A DNA stretch of 64,000 nucleotides from Methylibium rhizosphaerae (GTDB lineage Bacteria; Pseudomonadota; Gammaproteobacteria; Burkholderiales; Burkholderiaceae_C). A model generated the notes under the pieces. It was not told where the DNA came from and searched no databases. It was given only the letters and a program-made list of their open reading frames with translations. Position 1 is the first letter of the stretch; every line of letters begins with the position of its first letter. The position numbers were made by a program, and so were the translations under genes. The stretch lies in contig NZ_SWAR01000031.1 in assembly GCF_006386545.1 (NCBI RefSeq), positions 1 to 64,000 of the forward strand. The letters run 5' to 3'. Below are positions 7,683-15,600 of the stretch, in pieces.

Positions 7683-8396
7683 ATGTACACCGCAAAAGGC
7701 CGCCTCGACGTCAACGCCATGCTGCAGCAGTACAGCCCGCTGGTGCGCCGACTCGCGCACCAGATGATTGCCAAGCTGCCCGCCAACGTCGAACTCGACG
7801 ACCTGATCCAGGTCGGCATGATCGGCCTCACCGATGCGCTGTCCCGTTTCGACGTGGCGCAGGGCGTGCAGTTCGAGACCTTCGCCACGCAGCGCATCCG
7901 CGGCGCGATGCTCGACGAGCTGCGCGGCTCCGACTACCTGTCGCGCGGCACCCGCAAGCAGCAGCGCTCCATCGAAAGCGCGGTGCACAAGCTGGAGCAG
8001 AAGCTCGGCCGTGCGCCGCAGGAAAGCGAGATCGCCAAGGAAATGGGCATCTCGCTGGCCGAATACCAGGAGCTCCTGGGCAAGGTGCGCGGCACGCAGC
8101 TGGTCTACCTCGAGGACATGTCGGGCGACGACGGCGATGCCGACTACCTGGACCGGCATGTGGCCGACGAGAGCGAGAACCCGCTGGCGCAGTTGCAGGA
8201 CCGGCGCATGCGCTCGGCGCTGGTCGAGGCCATCAAGACGCTCCCCGAGCGCGAGCAGTACGTCATGAGCATGTACTACGAGCACGACATGAACCTGAAG
8301 GAGATCGCCGCGGTGCTCGGCGTGACGGAATCACGGGTTTGCCAGCTGCACAGCCAGACCATCGCGCGCCTGAGGGTCAAGCTGCGCGAGTGGTGA
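7683..8396 (+). CDS. fliA: RNA polymerase sigma-28 factor FliA
   Basis: FliA directs transcription of late flagellar and chemotaxis genes and is inhibited by FlgM. The 237-residue protein has the region 2 signature (LVRRLAHQMIAKLPANVELDDLIQVGMIGL), RIRGAMLDELR, a region 3 helix and a region 4 HTH (MNLKEIAAVLGVTESRVCQLHSQ). The start ATG at 7683 gives the usual N-terminus and follows AAAGAGCC. The gene closes the flhB-fliA block. Its last codons double as the promoter of the downstream chemoreceptor. Confidence 0.98.
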   Translation: MYTAKGRLDVNAMLQQYSPLVRRLAHQMIAKLPANVELDDLIQVGMIGLTDALSRFDVAQGVQFETFATQRIRGAMLDELRGSDYLSRGTRKQQRSIESAVHKLEQKLGRAPQESEIAKEMGISLAEYQELLGKVRGTQLVYLEDMSGDDGDADYLDRHVADESENPLAQLQDRRMRSALVEAIKTLPEREQYVMSMYYEHDMNLKEIAAVLGVTESRVCQLHSQTIARLRVKLREW

Positions 8397-8404
8397 GCCG
8401 ATAA
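8377..8404 (+). promoter_or_regulatory. sigma-28 promoter for the soluble chemoreceptor
   Basis: TCAAGCTG (8377-8384) and an exact consensus -10 GCCGATAA (8397-8404) are separated by 12 bp. The -35 lies inside the fliA coding end and the -10 starts one base after the fliA stop codon (8394-8396). The distance to the chemoreceptor start is 43 bp. Confidence 0.75.
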
Positions 8405-8446
8405 ACAGGGTTGCCGAACGCGAGACAAGAAAGAGGAGCAGCCCCG

Positions 8447-9808
8447 ATGTTTTCCTTGTTCAAGGCGAATCGACCTGTTGCGGCCGACCACGCGGCCGTC
8501 GAACCCCAGGGCGGACGATTGGGCAGTGATCTTGCGATGGAAGCGGTGCGCTCCATCGCCAAGCAGGCCTCCGACCTCGGGCGCGACGCCTGCGAGGTGC
8601 GCGGCCTCATGGAAGACACCAACAAGGTGTCGGTACGCCAGGTGCAGGCCATGGCCGAGCTCAGCGTGCAGGTCGGCGGCGTGCAGAAGTCTCAGGATGC
8701 GATCGCCGGCACCACCGCCCAGAGCCTCGCGTCGGTGGCGCGCGCCCGCAAGGTGGTGCAGGGCGTGGGCAAGGAATTCGTGGGTGTCGTGGACACCCTG
8801 CGGCACGTCTCCGAGGCGGCCAGCCAGATCACCCAGATCGCGCTGCAGACGCGCCTGGTCGCCTTCAACGCCTCGGTCGAGGCCAAGCGCGCCGGCGAGG
8901 CCGGCCGGGGCTTCGGCGTGGTGGCCGACGCCGTGAAGGACCTCTCGGCAAAGGTGGAAGCCTCGTCCAAGCAGATCATGAGCACGGTCGGCGACCTCGA
9001 CCAGCGCATCGAGGCGCTGGCCAGCGAGATCCAGTCCGATGCCGGCCGCGGCAAGCTCGGCACCTTCCATGTGGCGCTGGCCGAGGTGGAAGAGGGCGTG
9101 TCGCGCATCAACGCGGCGGCCGACGAGAGCCGCAGCATCTGCAGCGGCCTGGCCGGCCAGATGCGCGAGCTCGAGCGCGAGATGCAGCAGACCACCCGGG
9201 CGCTGGACACGGCCATGTCGCGCAGCGAGTCGTTCCTGCGCGTGAGCGAGCACCTCATCGAGCAGGTGGCCACCTGCGGCATCGAGACGCAGGACACCCC
9301 GTTCATCCGAGCCGCGCAGGACGCAGCCGGCCAGATCTCCAAGCTGCTCGAGGACTCTCTGCGCACCGGCACCATTGCCGAAGCCGCGCTGTTCGACGAG
9401 CACTACGTGCCGGTTCCCGGCACCAGCCCGCAGCAGCACACCACGCGCTTCATCGACCTGGCCGACCGGCTGTTCCCGCAGGTGCAGGAGAAGGTCCTGA
9501 CGCTGTCGCCCAAGATCGTGTTCTGCATCGCGGCCGACCGCAACGGCTACATCGCCACCCACAACAAGAAGTACTGCCACCCGCAGCGTGCCGGCGACAC
9601 CGCCTGGAACACCGCCAACAGCCGCTGGCGCCGCATCTTCAACGACCGCACCGGCCTGGCCTCCGGCCGCAACACCCGCGCCTTCCTGCTGCAGACCTAC
9701 CGCCGCGACATGGGCGGCGGCAACTTCGTGCTGCTCAAGGAAGTGGCCGCGCCCATCACGGTGAACGGCCGCCACTGGGGCGGCGTGCGGCTGGCCTTCG
9801 GCTTCTGA
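8447..9808 (+). CDS. cytosolic methyl-accepting chemotaxis protein
   Basis: This 453-residue chemoreceptor has no signal peptide or membrane segment, so it should sit in the cytoplasm. The signalling hairpin is near residues 115-190, with the typical LVAFNASVEAKRAGEAGRGF tip followed by VVADAVKDLSAKV. Unusually the signalling part is N-terminal. A sensor-like domain of about 120 residues lies at the C-terminus, ending NGRHWGGVRLAF, which resembles the last strand of PAS/Cache-type sensors. The ATG at 8447 was chosen because AGAGGAG lies 8 bp before it; an earlier in-frame TTG at 8411 has no RBS. A sigma-28 promoter drives it. Confidence 0.9.
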   Translation: MFSLFKANRPVAADHAAVEPQGGRLGSDLAMEAVRSIAKQASDLGRDACEVRGLMEDTNKVSVRQVQAMAELSVQVGGVQKSQDAIAGTTAQSLASVARARKVVQGVGKEFVGVVDTLRHVSEAASQITQIALQTRLVAFNASVEAKRAGEAGRGFGVVADAVKDLSAKVEASSKQIMSTVGDLDQRIEALASEIQSDAGRGKLGTFHVALAEVEEGVSRINAAADESRSICSGLAGQMRELEREMQQTTRALDTAMSRSESFLRVSEHLIEQVATCGIETQDTPFIRAAQDAAGQISKLLEDSLRTGTIAEAALFDEHYVPVPGTSPQQHTTRFIDLADRLFPQVQEKVLTLSPKIVFCIAADRNGYIATHNKKYCHPQRAGDTAWNTANSRWRRIFNDRTGLASGRNTRAFLLQTYRRDMGGGNFVLLKEVAAPITVNGRHWGGVRLAFGF

Positions 9809-9837
9809 CCTGCCGGCCGCGCCGCGGCGGCAGTAGC

Positions 9838-10530
9838 ATGCGGGCCATGCACCCGCTCGACCATCCCGTCTGGGCCAGCCTTCGCAGCGTCCACGAACCC
9901 TTGTCCATCGGCACCGCGCTGGCGCGCCGGTTCGCCCGCGACGTGAACCTGTTCGCCTCGGCGGCCGACGACAGCCCGGCCGCGCTGGCTGCGCTGGCCG
10001 AACTCGTGCAGCCCGGCGAACAGGTCTTCGTGCTGCAGGTGCCGCCGATCGCGGTGCCCGTGCAGTGCGTGGCGGTGAAGGAAGCGCGCGGCGTGCAGAT
10101 GCTGGCCACGCGCAGCCTGCCGGGCCAGGCTGCGTTCGACGGCATCGAGCCGCTTTCGGACGCCGACGCGCCCGAGATGCTGGCACTGGCCCGCCTGACC
10201 GAACCCGGCCCCTTCCTCGCGCGCACCCACACGATGGGACGGTTCCTGGGTGTGCGCATCGACGGCCGGCTGGCAGCGATGGCCGGGGAGCGCCTGCGGC
10301 TGCCGGGCTACACAGAGGTGAGCGGCGTGTGCACCCACCCTGACTTTCGAGGCCGCGGCCTCGCGCGCCGGCTGTCGGCGGCGGTGGCGGCCCACATCCA
10401 GTCGCGCGGCGAGCAGCCCTTCCTGCACGCCTGGCGCAGCAACAGTACCGCCATCGCGCTGTACGAGAGCCTGGGCTTCGAGCTGCGCACCGAAGTGAAC
10501 GTGGCCGTGCTGGAGCGTCGCGGCGCCTGA
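9838..10530 (+). CDS. GNAT family N-acetyltransferase (FR47-like)
   Basis: The 230-residue protein carries a C-terminal GNAT domain. The acetyl-CoA loop is seen in VCTHPDFRGRGLARRLSAAV, and SNSTAIALYESLGFELRTEV is the following helix and strand. The first 100 residues form a less conserved half, as in FR47-type acetyltransferases. The substrate is unknown. A second in-frame ATG at 9847 could be the true start; neither has a convincing RBS. It is separate from the flagellar genes in function and probably has its own promoter. Confidence 0.85.
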   Translation: MRAMHPLDHPVWASLRSVHEPLSIGTALARRFARDVNLFASAADDSPAALAALAELVQPGEQVFVLQVPPIAVPVQCVAVKEARGVQMLATRSLPGQAAFDGIEPLSDADAPEMLALARLTEPGPFLARTHTMGRFLGVRIDGRLAAMAGERLRLPGYTEVSGVCTHPDFRGRGLARRLSAAVAAHIQSRGEQPFLHAWRSNSTAIALYESLGFELRTEVNVAVLERRGA

Positions 10531-10541
10531 CGAAGATTGTC

Positions 10542-10582
10542 TTGACGGCGCCGTATGACGACCATAATATGATGGTCATCAT
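10542..10582 (+). promoter_or_regulatory. tetR promoter with overlapping operator
   Basis: TTGACG (10542-10547) and TAATAT (10565-10570) are exactly 17 bp apart, a near-ideal housekeeping promoter. ATGACGACCAT (10555-10565) and ATGGTCATCAT (10572-10582) form an inverted repeat over the -10. The right part ATGATG-GT-CATCAT (10569-10582) recurs before the next gene. The predicted transcription start lies 3 to 5 bases before the ATG at 10581. Confidence 0.75.
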
Positions 10583-11168
10583 GTCGAACGAGCCCAGCCG
10601 CAAGCAGATCACCCATGACCGCATCGTCGAGGTGGCCGCCCGCGCCATCCGGCGTGCCGGCTATCACGGGGTGGGGGTGGCCGACATCATGAAGGAGGCC
10701 GGCCTCACGCACGGCGGCTTCTATGCCCACTTCGGCTCGCGCGATGCGCTGCTGGTCGAGGCCATGCAGCATGCCCGGCGCGACACCGCGCAGGCACTCA
10801 ACGCGCTGGTCGCTGAAAACATCGGCAAGGGCATGGGCCGCTTCGCCGCGCTGGTGGAGGCCTACCTGGACGACCGCCAGATGGGCGGCGCCGAATGCGG
10901 CTGTGCGGTGGCCGCGCTGGCCGGCGAGATGCCCCGCCAGGGCGATGCGGTGCTCGAGGAGGCGCGCGAAAGCGTGCGCCTGCTGATCGACGGCGTGGGC
11001 CGCGCCCTGCCGGAAGGCACGCAGGCCGCCCTGGCGCCGGTCGTGGCCGCCACGATGGTGGGCGCGCTGCAGCTGGCACGCACGCTCGGCGGCAAGGCCG
11101 GCAAGGCGGTGCTGGCCAGCACCCGCAAGAGCCTCGTCGACCAATACGAACCCGGCCGTTCCGGCTGA
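10581..11168 (+). CDS. TetR/AcrR family transcriptional regulator
   Basis: The 195-residue repressor has an N-terminal HTH (ITHDRIVEVAARAIRRAGYHGVGVADIMKEAGLTHGGFYAHF), which is the standard TetR pattern up to YAHF. The C-terminal ligand domain contains GGAECGCAVAALAGEM, which is common in the group controlling short-chain dehydrogenases. I chose the ATG at 10581. Upstream in-frame ATGs at 10569 and 10572 lie inside the -10 and cannot be transcribed from this promoter. The mRNA would then be nearly leaderless. Operators before this gene and before the SDR gene suggest autoregulation and control of that neighbour. Confidence 0.92.
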   Translation: MSNEPSRKQITHDRIVEVAARAIRRAGYHGVGVADIMKEAGLTHGGFYAHFGSRDALLVEAMQHARRDTAQALNALVAENIGKGMGRFAALVEAYLDDRQMGGAECGCAVAALAGEMPRQGDAVLEEARESVRLLIDGVGRALPEGTQAALAPVVAATMVGALQLARTLGGKAGKAVLASTRKSLVDQYEPGRSG

Positions 11169-11212
11169 ACGACGCGCCGGTGCGTCGCCCTCTCGTCTGC
11201 TCGCCGGCAAAT

Positions 11213-11228
11213 ATGACGATCATCATAC
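11213..11228 (+). promoter_or_regulatory. TetR operator before the SDR gene
   Basis: TATGACGATCATCATA is a near-perfect palindrome (14/16). Its core ATGACGATCATCAT is 12/14 identical to the operator in the tetR promoter. It ends 13 bp before the SDR start codon, overlapping where its promoter should lie. Confidence 0.7.
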
Positions 11229-11241
11229 AAAGGTCTGGATC

Positions 11242-11943
11242 ATGAAACTCGACAACGCCACAGTCCTCGTCACCGGGGCCAACCGCGGCATCGGTTTGGC
11301 CTTCGCAAAGGCTGCGCTGGCGCGCGGCGCCCGCAAGGTCTATGCGGCGGCGCGCAATCCGGCCGGCATCAGCCTGCCCGGCGTCACGCCGCTCAAGCTC
11401 GACGTCACCTCCGCGGACGACGTGGCCGCCGCGGCCCGGGCGGCGGCCGATGCCACGCTGGTGATCAACAACGCCGGCATCGCGGTGACGGGCAGCTTCA
11501 CCTCGCCCGACGCAGAAGAGGTGCTGCGGCGCCATTTCGAGACCAACGTGCTCGGCGTCCTGCGGGTGAGCCAGGCCTTTGCGCCGGTGCTCGCCCGCAA
11601 CGGCGGCGGCGCACTGCTCAACGTGGCGTCGATTGCGAGCTGGATCAGCGGCCCGCTGCTGGCGAACTATGCGGTGTCCAAGGCAGCCGTCTGGAGCCTG
11701 AGCAACGGACTGCGCAACGACCTGCGCGCGCAGGGCACGCAGGTGCTCACGCTGCACATGGGTTTCGTCGACACCGATCTCACGCACGGCATCGACATGC
11801 CCAAGTCCACGCCGCAGGCCGTCGTCGCCCGCGCCCTCGACGCACTCGAGGCCGGCGCCGACGAAGCGCTGGCCGACGAGATCACCTTGCAGGTCAAGCA
11901 GGGCCTGTCGGCCGAGCCGGCGGTCTACCTGGCGGCGCGCTGA
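11242..11943 (+). CDS. short-chain dehydrogenase/reductase
   Basis: This is a 233-residue classical SDR oxidoreductase. The cofactor motif TGANRGIG lies near residues 11-18, NNAG near 76-79, and the catalytic Ser with YAVSK (Tyr and Lys) near 133-147. The R at ARNPAG after strand 2 fits NADP preference. The substrate is unknown. An AAAGG RBS precedes the ATG. The gene is paired with the TetR gene upstream through a shared operator, so it is probably induced by the TetR ligand. It ends in a strong hairpin terminator. Confidence 0.93.
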   Translation: MKLDNATVLVTGANRGIGLAFAKAALARGARKVYAAARNPAGISLPGVTPLKLDVTSADDVAAAARAAADATLVINNAGIAVTGSFTSPDAEEVLRRHFETNVLGVLRVSQAFAPVLARNGGGALLNVASIASWISGPLLANYAVSKAAVWSLSNGLRNDLRAQGTQVLTLHMGFVDTDLTHGIDMPKSTPQAVVARALDALEAGADEALADEITLQVKQGLSAEPAVYLAAR

Positions 11944-11958
11944 GGCTGGCGCGCCAAG

Positions 11959-11988
11959 GAAGAACGGCACCCGCAGGTGCCGTTCTTC
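11959..11988. terminator. hairpin terminator between the SDR gene and the convergent MetA-like gene
   Basis: GAAGAACGGCACC (11959-11971) pairs perfectly with GGTGCCGTTCTTC (11976-11988) over a 4-base loop. It lies between the ends of two convergent genes, so it can serve both directions. T-tracts are short. Confidence 0.8.
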
Positions 11989-12010
11989 GTTCGCCTGGCG
12001 TGCGGGCTGC

Positions 12011-13033
12011 TCAGTCCAGCCGCACGTTCAGGCGCAGCCAGTACACCTGCCCTTCGGGGCGGTTGCGTACCGAGAACTCCTGCATGGCCTTGAAGTCCAG
12101 GCCCCAGGTGCCGCTCTCGGCCAGGTAGCCGACCACCGGACCGGCCGCCAGCGCACGCACCTTGTCGCCGGTCGCGGAGACCGTCGGTCCCTGGTCATTG
12201 GTGGTCTGCTGCAGCACATAGCCTTGCAGGCCCAGGCGCCAGCTGTCGGTGGCGCGGTACATCGCCGCCCAGTCGGCATGCAGGTACTGGCCCGAGCGCA
12301 CGTCGGTGTCGCGATTGCGGGTGTTGAACGAGTAGGTGGCACGCAGCCCCACCTCGAAGCCGCTTTCCCAGACGCGCGAGGCCACGATCAGCGGGCGCAG
12401 CGTCCAGAACTTGCCGGCGCCGGCGTTCACCGCGCGTTGCGCGTCGTAGTCGCCGGTGGGCGCGACCACCGCGAAGCCGGCGACGAAGCGGGACTCGTCC
12501 TGCGCCCAGTCGACGAAGGCGGCGAGTTCGGTGTCGGCCAGGCCGGTCTCTTCGCCGGAGCGGCGTACGCCTTCCTGCGCCAGCGCGGCGTCCACCGTTG
12601 CCCGCGGCACCGGGAAGCCGGCGGGCACCGTGCTGCTCAGGCTCACCCGGGTGCTCTGCTTCACCATCGGCAGGGCGAACGAGAAGCCCAGGCGGCCGTC
12701 GGACACGATCTGTTCGGTCACGTAAGTGAGGCGCGGCACCAGCACGTCGGCGCGCACCTCGGCCTTCACCTGCACCGGCAGTGCACCGGCGGGCGTGGCC
12801 AGGGTTTGCGCGACTTCATCGCCGTTGTCGTCGCGTACCTTGTCGGCGCGGTAGTGCTGCACCCACAGCTGGCCGTACACGCCGGGGAACTGCGGCGTGG
12901 CCAGCTCGTACGACGGCGCGCCGAGCAGCGCGCGCACCTGGCCTCTTTCGGTGGCGAAGGCGGGCGCGGCGGCGAGCAGGCAAAGGGTGGGCAGCAGTGC
13001 GCCGAGGGCGCGGGCCGGTGAACGAACGGGCAT
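12011..13033 (-). CDS. MetA-type (phenol degradation meta-pathway family) outer-membrane protein
   Basis: A signal peptide (about 27 residues, ending APAFA) leads a 340-residue protein with alternating short beta segments. A typical tail GLDFKAMQEFSVRNRPEGQVYWLRLNVRLD ends in an aromatic/charged strand, as expected of outer-membrane barrels. The pattern fits the family PF13557 (transporter / MetA-pathway of phenol degradation). Members are suspected to move hydrophobic compounds, but no substrate can be read here. It stands alone, convergent to the SDR gene. Confidence 0.7.
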   Translation of the reverse strand: MPVRSPARALGALLPTLCLLAAAPAFATERGQVRALLGAPSYELATPQFPGVYGQLWVQHYRADKVRDDNGDEVAQTLATPAGALPVQVKAEVRADVLVPRLTYVTEQIVSDGRLGFSFALPMVKQSTRVSLSSTVPAGFPVPRATVDAALAQEGVRRSGEETGLADTELAAFVDWAQDESRFVAGFAVVAPTGDYDAQRAVNAGAGKFWTLRPLIVASRVWESGFEVGLRATYSFNTRNRDTDVRSGQYLHADWAAMYRATDSWRLGLQGYVLQQTTNDQGPTVSATGDKVRALAAGPVVGYLAESGTWGLDFKAMQEFSVRNRPEGQVYWLRLNVRLD

Positions 13034-13245
13034 CTAAGGTCCTGTTGTGGGTGGTGTGGAGCGGTGCGTCGCAGGCCGAGGGGCCTGGTCTGCAGCAAGG
13101 GCGGCATGGTGCCAGCGCATGCGCCGGATTCACGTGGCAGCCGTCACAGGGGCCATGGTCTAGAGCGCCTTCCCTATGGCACCGCATGGGTGCGCGCGCT
13201 GTAATGCCGCACCCGCAAAACGAACGACGAGTGCAGTACCCCACC

Positions 13246-13848
13246 ATGTCCCTCCAACGATTCTTCGCGGCCCTTGCGGCTGCCTGCTGTGCGCTGGCTG
13301 CCAGCGTCAATGCCATGGCCCAGGAGGTCGTGCTCGAAGGCTTCAAGTTCGCCGACACCGCCACCGTGCACGGCCAGCCGCTGGTGCTCAACGGCGTCGG
13401 CATCTCCAGCGTGCTGTCGGCCAAGTCCACCATCGTGGGCTTCTACCTGCCGCGCAAGCAGACCACCGCCGAAGCGGCACTGTCCGAGAAGGGCCCCAAG
13501 CGCATCCAGTTCTACATGGCCCGCGACGTGTCGGCGCGCGACCTGTCCAACGCGATGCTCGACCGCATCCGCCAGAACGTGCCGACCGAGGAGTTCGCTG
13601 CCAACATCATCCAGACGGCGCAGCTGGGCACGGTGTTCGGCAACCGCCAGAAGGTGCTGAAGGGCGATCTCGTGATGGTCGACTACAACCCGGCCACGCA
13701 GACCACCGAGTTCAGCCTCAACGGCGCCAAGATCGGCGAGACCATCAAGGGCGAAGCCTTCTTTCCCATGATGATGAAGATCTGGATCGGTCCCAAGGTG
13801 CGCGGCAGCACGCGCGACGCGCTGCTGGGCGGTCCCCAGAAGAGCTGA
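13246..13848 (+). CDS. chalcone isomerase-like periplasmic protein
   Basis: The 200-residue protein has a signal peptide (MSLQRFFAALAAACCALAASVNAMA). It then shows the chalcone-isomerase-like pattern: VLEGFKFADTATVHGQPLVLNGVGI, KSTIVGFYLPRK, KRIQFYMARDVSARDL and IGETIKGEAFFPMMMKIWIG. Bacterial members usually lack the plant reaction's catalytic set and have no settled function; some bind fatty acids. The ATG at 13246 is chosen because it starts the signal peptide. The 212-bp gap before it also serves the divergent MetA-like gene; no clear promoter was seen there. Confidence 0.85.
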   Translation: MSLQRFFAALAAACCALAASVNAMAQEVVLEGFKFADTATVHGQPLVLNGVGISSVLSAKSTIVGFYLPRKQTTAEAALSEKGPKRIQFYMARDVSARDLSNAMLDRIRQNVPTEEFAANIIQTAQLGTVFGNRQKVLKGDLVMVDYNPATQTTEFSLNGAKIGETIKGEAFFPMMMKIWIGPKVRGSTRDALLGGPQKS

Positions 13849-13960
13849 GCCCAGGCTCCTCGCCCAAGCCCCCCTCGGGCTTGTGGCGATAGCGCCGCCC
13901 ACCCCTGCGGGCGGCGCAAACTTGGCACCTCTTCAGACCACCTTGCAACAGGAGGCTGCC

Positions 13961-14440
13961 ATGTCGATTCCCACCCGCCTGTCCAGCTACCTCGACCAGT
14001 GTGGTGCGCGCTACGAGATCCACGCGCACGAGCCCAGCCGCAGCAGCGCCGAGACGGCGCGTGCCGCCCACGTGCTGCCCCGGCAGCTCGCCAAGTCGGT
14101 GCTGCTCGAAGACGACGACGGCTGCGTGATGGCGGTGCTGCCGGCCGACAAGACGGTGCAGGTCGGCGAGCTGGCCGAGATGCTGGGCCGCAGGCAGCTG
14201 CGCCTGGCCGACGAGGACCGCATCGCGAGCGTGTTCCCCGACTGCGTGCGCGGCGCGCTGCCGCCGGTGGGCATGGCCTGGGGCGTCGAGACGGTGGTCG
14301 ACGACGCGCTGGAGACCAACGACGTGATCTACCTCGAAGGCGGCGACCACCAGCGGCTGCTGCGCATGTCGCGCGACCAGTTCCACGAGCTCATGAGCCC
14401 TGCACAGCACGGGCACTTCGCGAAGGAGCGCTTTCACTGA
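13961..14440 (+). CDS. YbaK/EbsC-type aminoacyl-tRNA deacylase
   Basis: The protein has 159 residues with the YbaK/INS fold. It opens with SSYLDQCGARYEIHAHEPSRSSAETA and carries the conserved LAKSVLLEDDDGCVMAVLPADKTV, in which the Lys of A-K-S/T-V is the functional residue. GMAWGVETVVDD follows. Such proteins hydrolyse mischarged tRNAs in trans. The start ATG at 13961 follows a perfect AGGAGG at 13950. The last 50 bp overlap the end of the LysR gene on the opposite strand. Confidence 0.88.
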   Translation: MSIPTRLSSYLDQCGARYEIHAHEPSRSSAETARAAHVLPRQLAKSVLLEDDDGCVMAVLPADKTVQVGELAEMLGRRQLRLADEDRIASVFPDCVRGALPPVGMAWGVETVVDDALETNDVIYLEGGDHQRLLRMSRDQFHELMSPAQHGHFAKERFH

Positions 14441-15350
14441 GCGCTGATGCGGCCTTGCCGGCCTCGGCGCGCGACAGCAGCCAGCGCCTGAACGCGTCGA
14501 GCGCGGGCGGCTCCGGGCGCGCGCGCGGCACGCACAGGTAGTAGCCCCTTCCGGTGGAGGCCGAGCCCGCCACCGGCATGGCCACGCGGCCCTGCGCCAG
14601 TTCGTGGTCGATCATGCAGCGTTGCACCACGGCCACGCCCATGCCGGCGGCCACTGCCTCGACCAGCCCGGCGGCGAGGTCGAAGCCGGCGGCCAGCTCC
14701 GGTGCGGCGTCCGCCAGCCCCTGGGTGCGCAGCCACAAGGCCCAGTTGTCGGGGTAGTTCACATGGTGCAGCAGCGGGTGGCTCAGCAGGTCCTGCGGCG
14801 TGCGGATGCGCTCGCGCCAGGCCGGCGGGCAGATGGCGACGATCTCGCGCCCGACGAGGTAGGTGGCGCGCACATGCGGTGGCCAGCGGCTGTGGTGCGT
14901 GGCCCGGGTCTGGATCCAGCAGTCCACGTCGTCGCGCCGGAAGTCGTCGTCCTTCACGTACGGCTTGAAGACGATGCCCACGTGCGGATGCTGCGCATGG
15001 AACGACGGCAGCTGCGGCACCAGCCAGCGCATGTTGAGCGACGGGATGGCGGCCAGCCGCAGCTCCGAAGCGGGCGTGCCGCGCACCTGCCGTGCCGGCA
15101 CCGCCGACTCGAGCTGCGCGAGCGCCGCATGGATGCGGTCGAAGTACAGCCGCCCTTCGGCGGTGGGCTGCACGCCCGCGGGGTGGCGCTCCAGCAGTTC
15201 CAGGCCCAGCCGCTCTTCCAGCCGCATGACCGCGCGGCTCACCGCACCCTGCGTCACCGCGAGCCGCGTGGCGGCATGCGAGAAGCTGCCTGTCTCGACC
15301 ACGTTGGCGAAGGCATGCAGCTCAGGCAGTGACGGAGAGCGGATGCGCAT
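14391..15350 (-). CDS. LysR family transcriptional regulator (GcvA-like)
   Basis: The 319-residue protein starts with the LysR HTH (LPELHAFANVVETGSFSHAATRLAVTQGAVSRAVMRLEERLGLELLER). The substrate domain contains AIPSLNMRWLVPQLPSFHAQHPHVGI and GFDLAAGLVEAVAAGMGVAVVQ, which is the GcvA subgroup pattern. It runs divergently from the giant gene, with a palindrome right at its own start. It overlaps the YbaK gene tail-to-tail by 50 bp. The regulated genes are not evident; the divergent giant gene is the natural candidate. Confidence 0.9.
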   Translation of the reverse strand: MRIRSPSLPELHAFANVVETGSFSHAATRLAVTQGAVSRAVMRLEERLGLELLERHPAGVQPTAEGRLYFDRIHAALAQLESAVPARQVRGTPASELRLAAIPSLNMRWLVPQLPSFHAQHPHVGIVFKPYVKDDDFRRDDVDCWIQTRATHHSRWPPHVRATYLVGREIVAICPPAWRERIRTPQDLLSHPLLHHVNYPDNWALWLRTQGLADAAPELAAGFDLAAGLVEAVAAGMGVAVVQRCMIDHELAQGRVAMPVAGSASTGRGYYLCVPRARPEPPALDAFRRWLLSRAEAGKAASALSESAPSRSARAVQGS

Positions 15351-15357
15351 GGCGGGG

Positions 15358-15374
15358 CATTACATCAGGTAATG
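15358..15374. promoter_or_regulatory. LysR-type operator
   Basis: CATTACATCAGGTAATG is a perfect 6+6 inverted repeat around 5 bases, of the T-N11-A kind bound by LysR regulators. It starts 8 bp upstream of the lysR start codon, as usual for autoregulation. Confidence 0.65.
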
Positions 15375-15600
15375 GCACGCGCCACATCGTCGATGGACGC
15401 ACGAGATCGCGGGCGGCACAGTCGGCGCGCTGTCCCCGGGCCGCAAAGCCGCGCCACGACTGGCAAATCGCCGTTTGCGGCAAGGACTTCGCAGCCGCCG
15501 CAGCCTGATGCGAACACGCGACGGACTACGGATCTCCGGAGTCGCTGCCCGGCGGCATGCCTCAACAGAATCACCTGCACCGCTGCAGAAAGGAAAACCT

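Noticed and set aside
13962-15350. Toxin-antitoxin pair (YbaK-like and LysR)
   Set aside because: Both are normal members of metabolic/regulatory families and are convergent, not an operon.
15440-15490. Sigma-54 promoter (TGGCA...TTTGC) before the giant gene
   Set aside because: The spacing between the GG and GC elements is 13 rather than the required 10.
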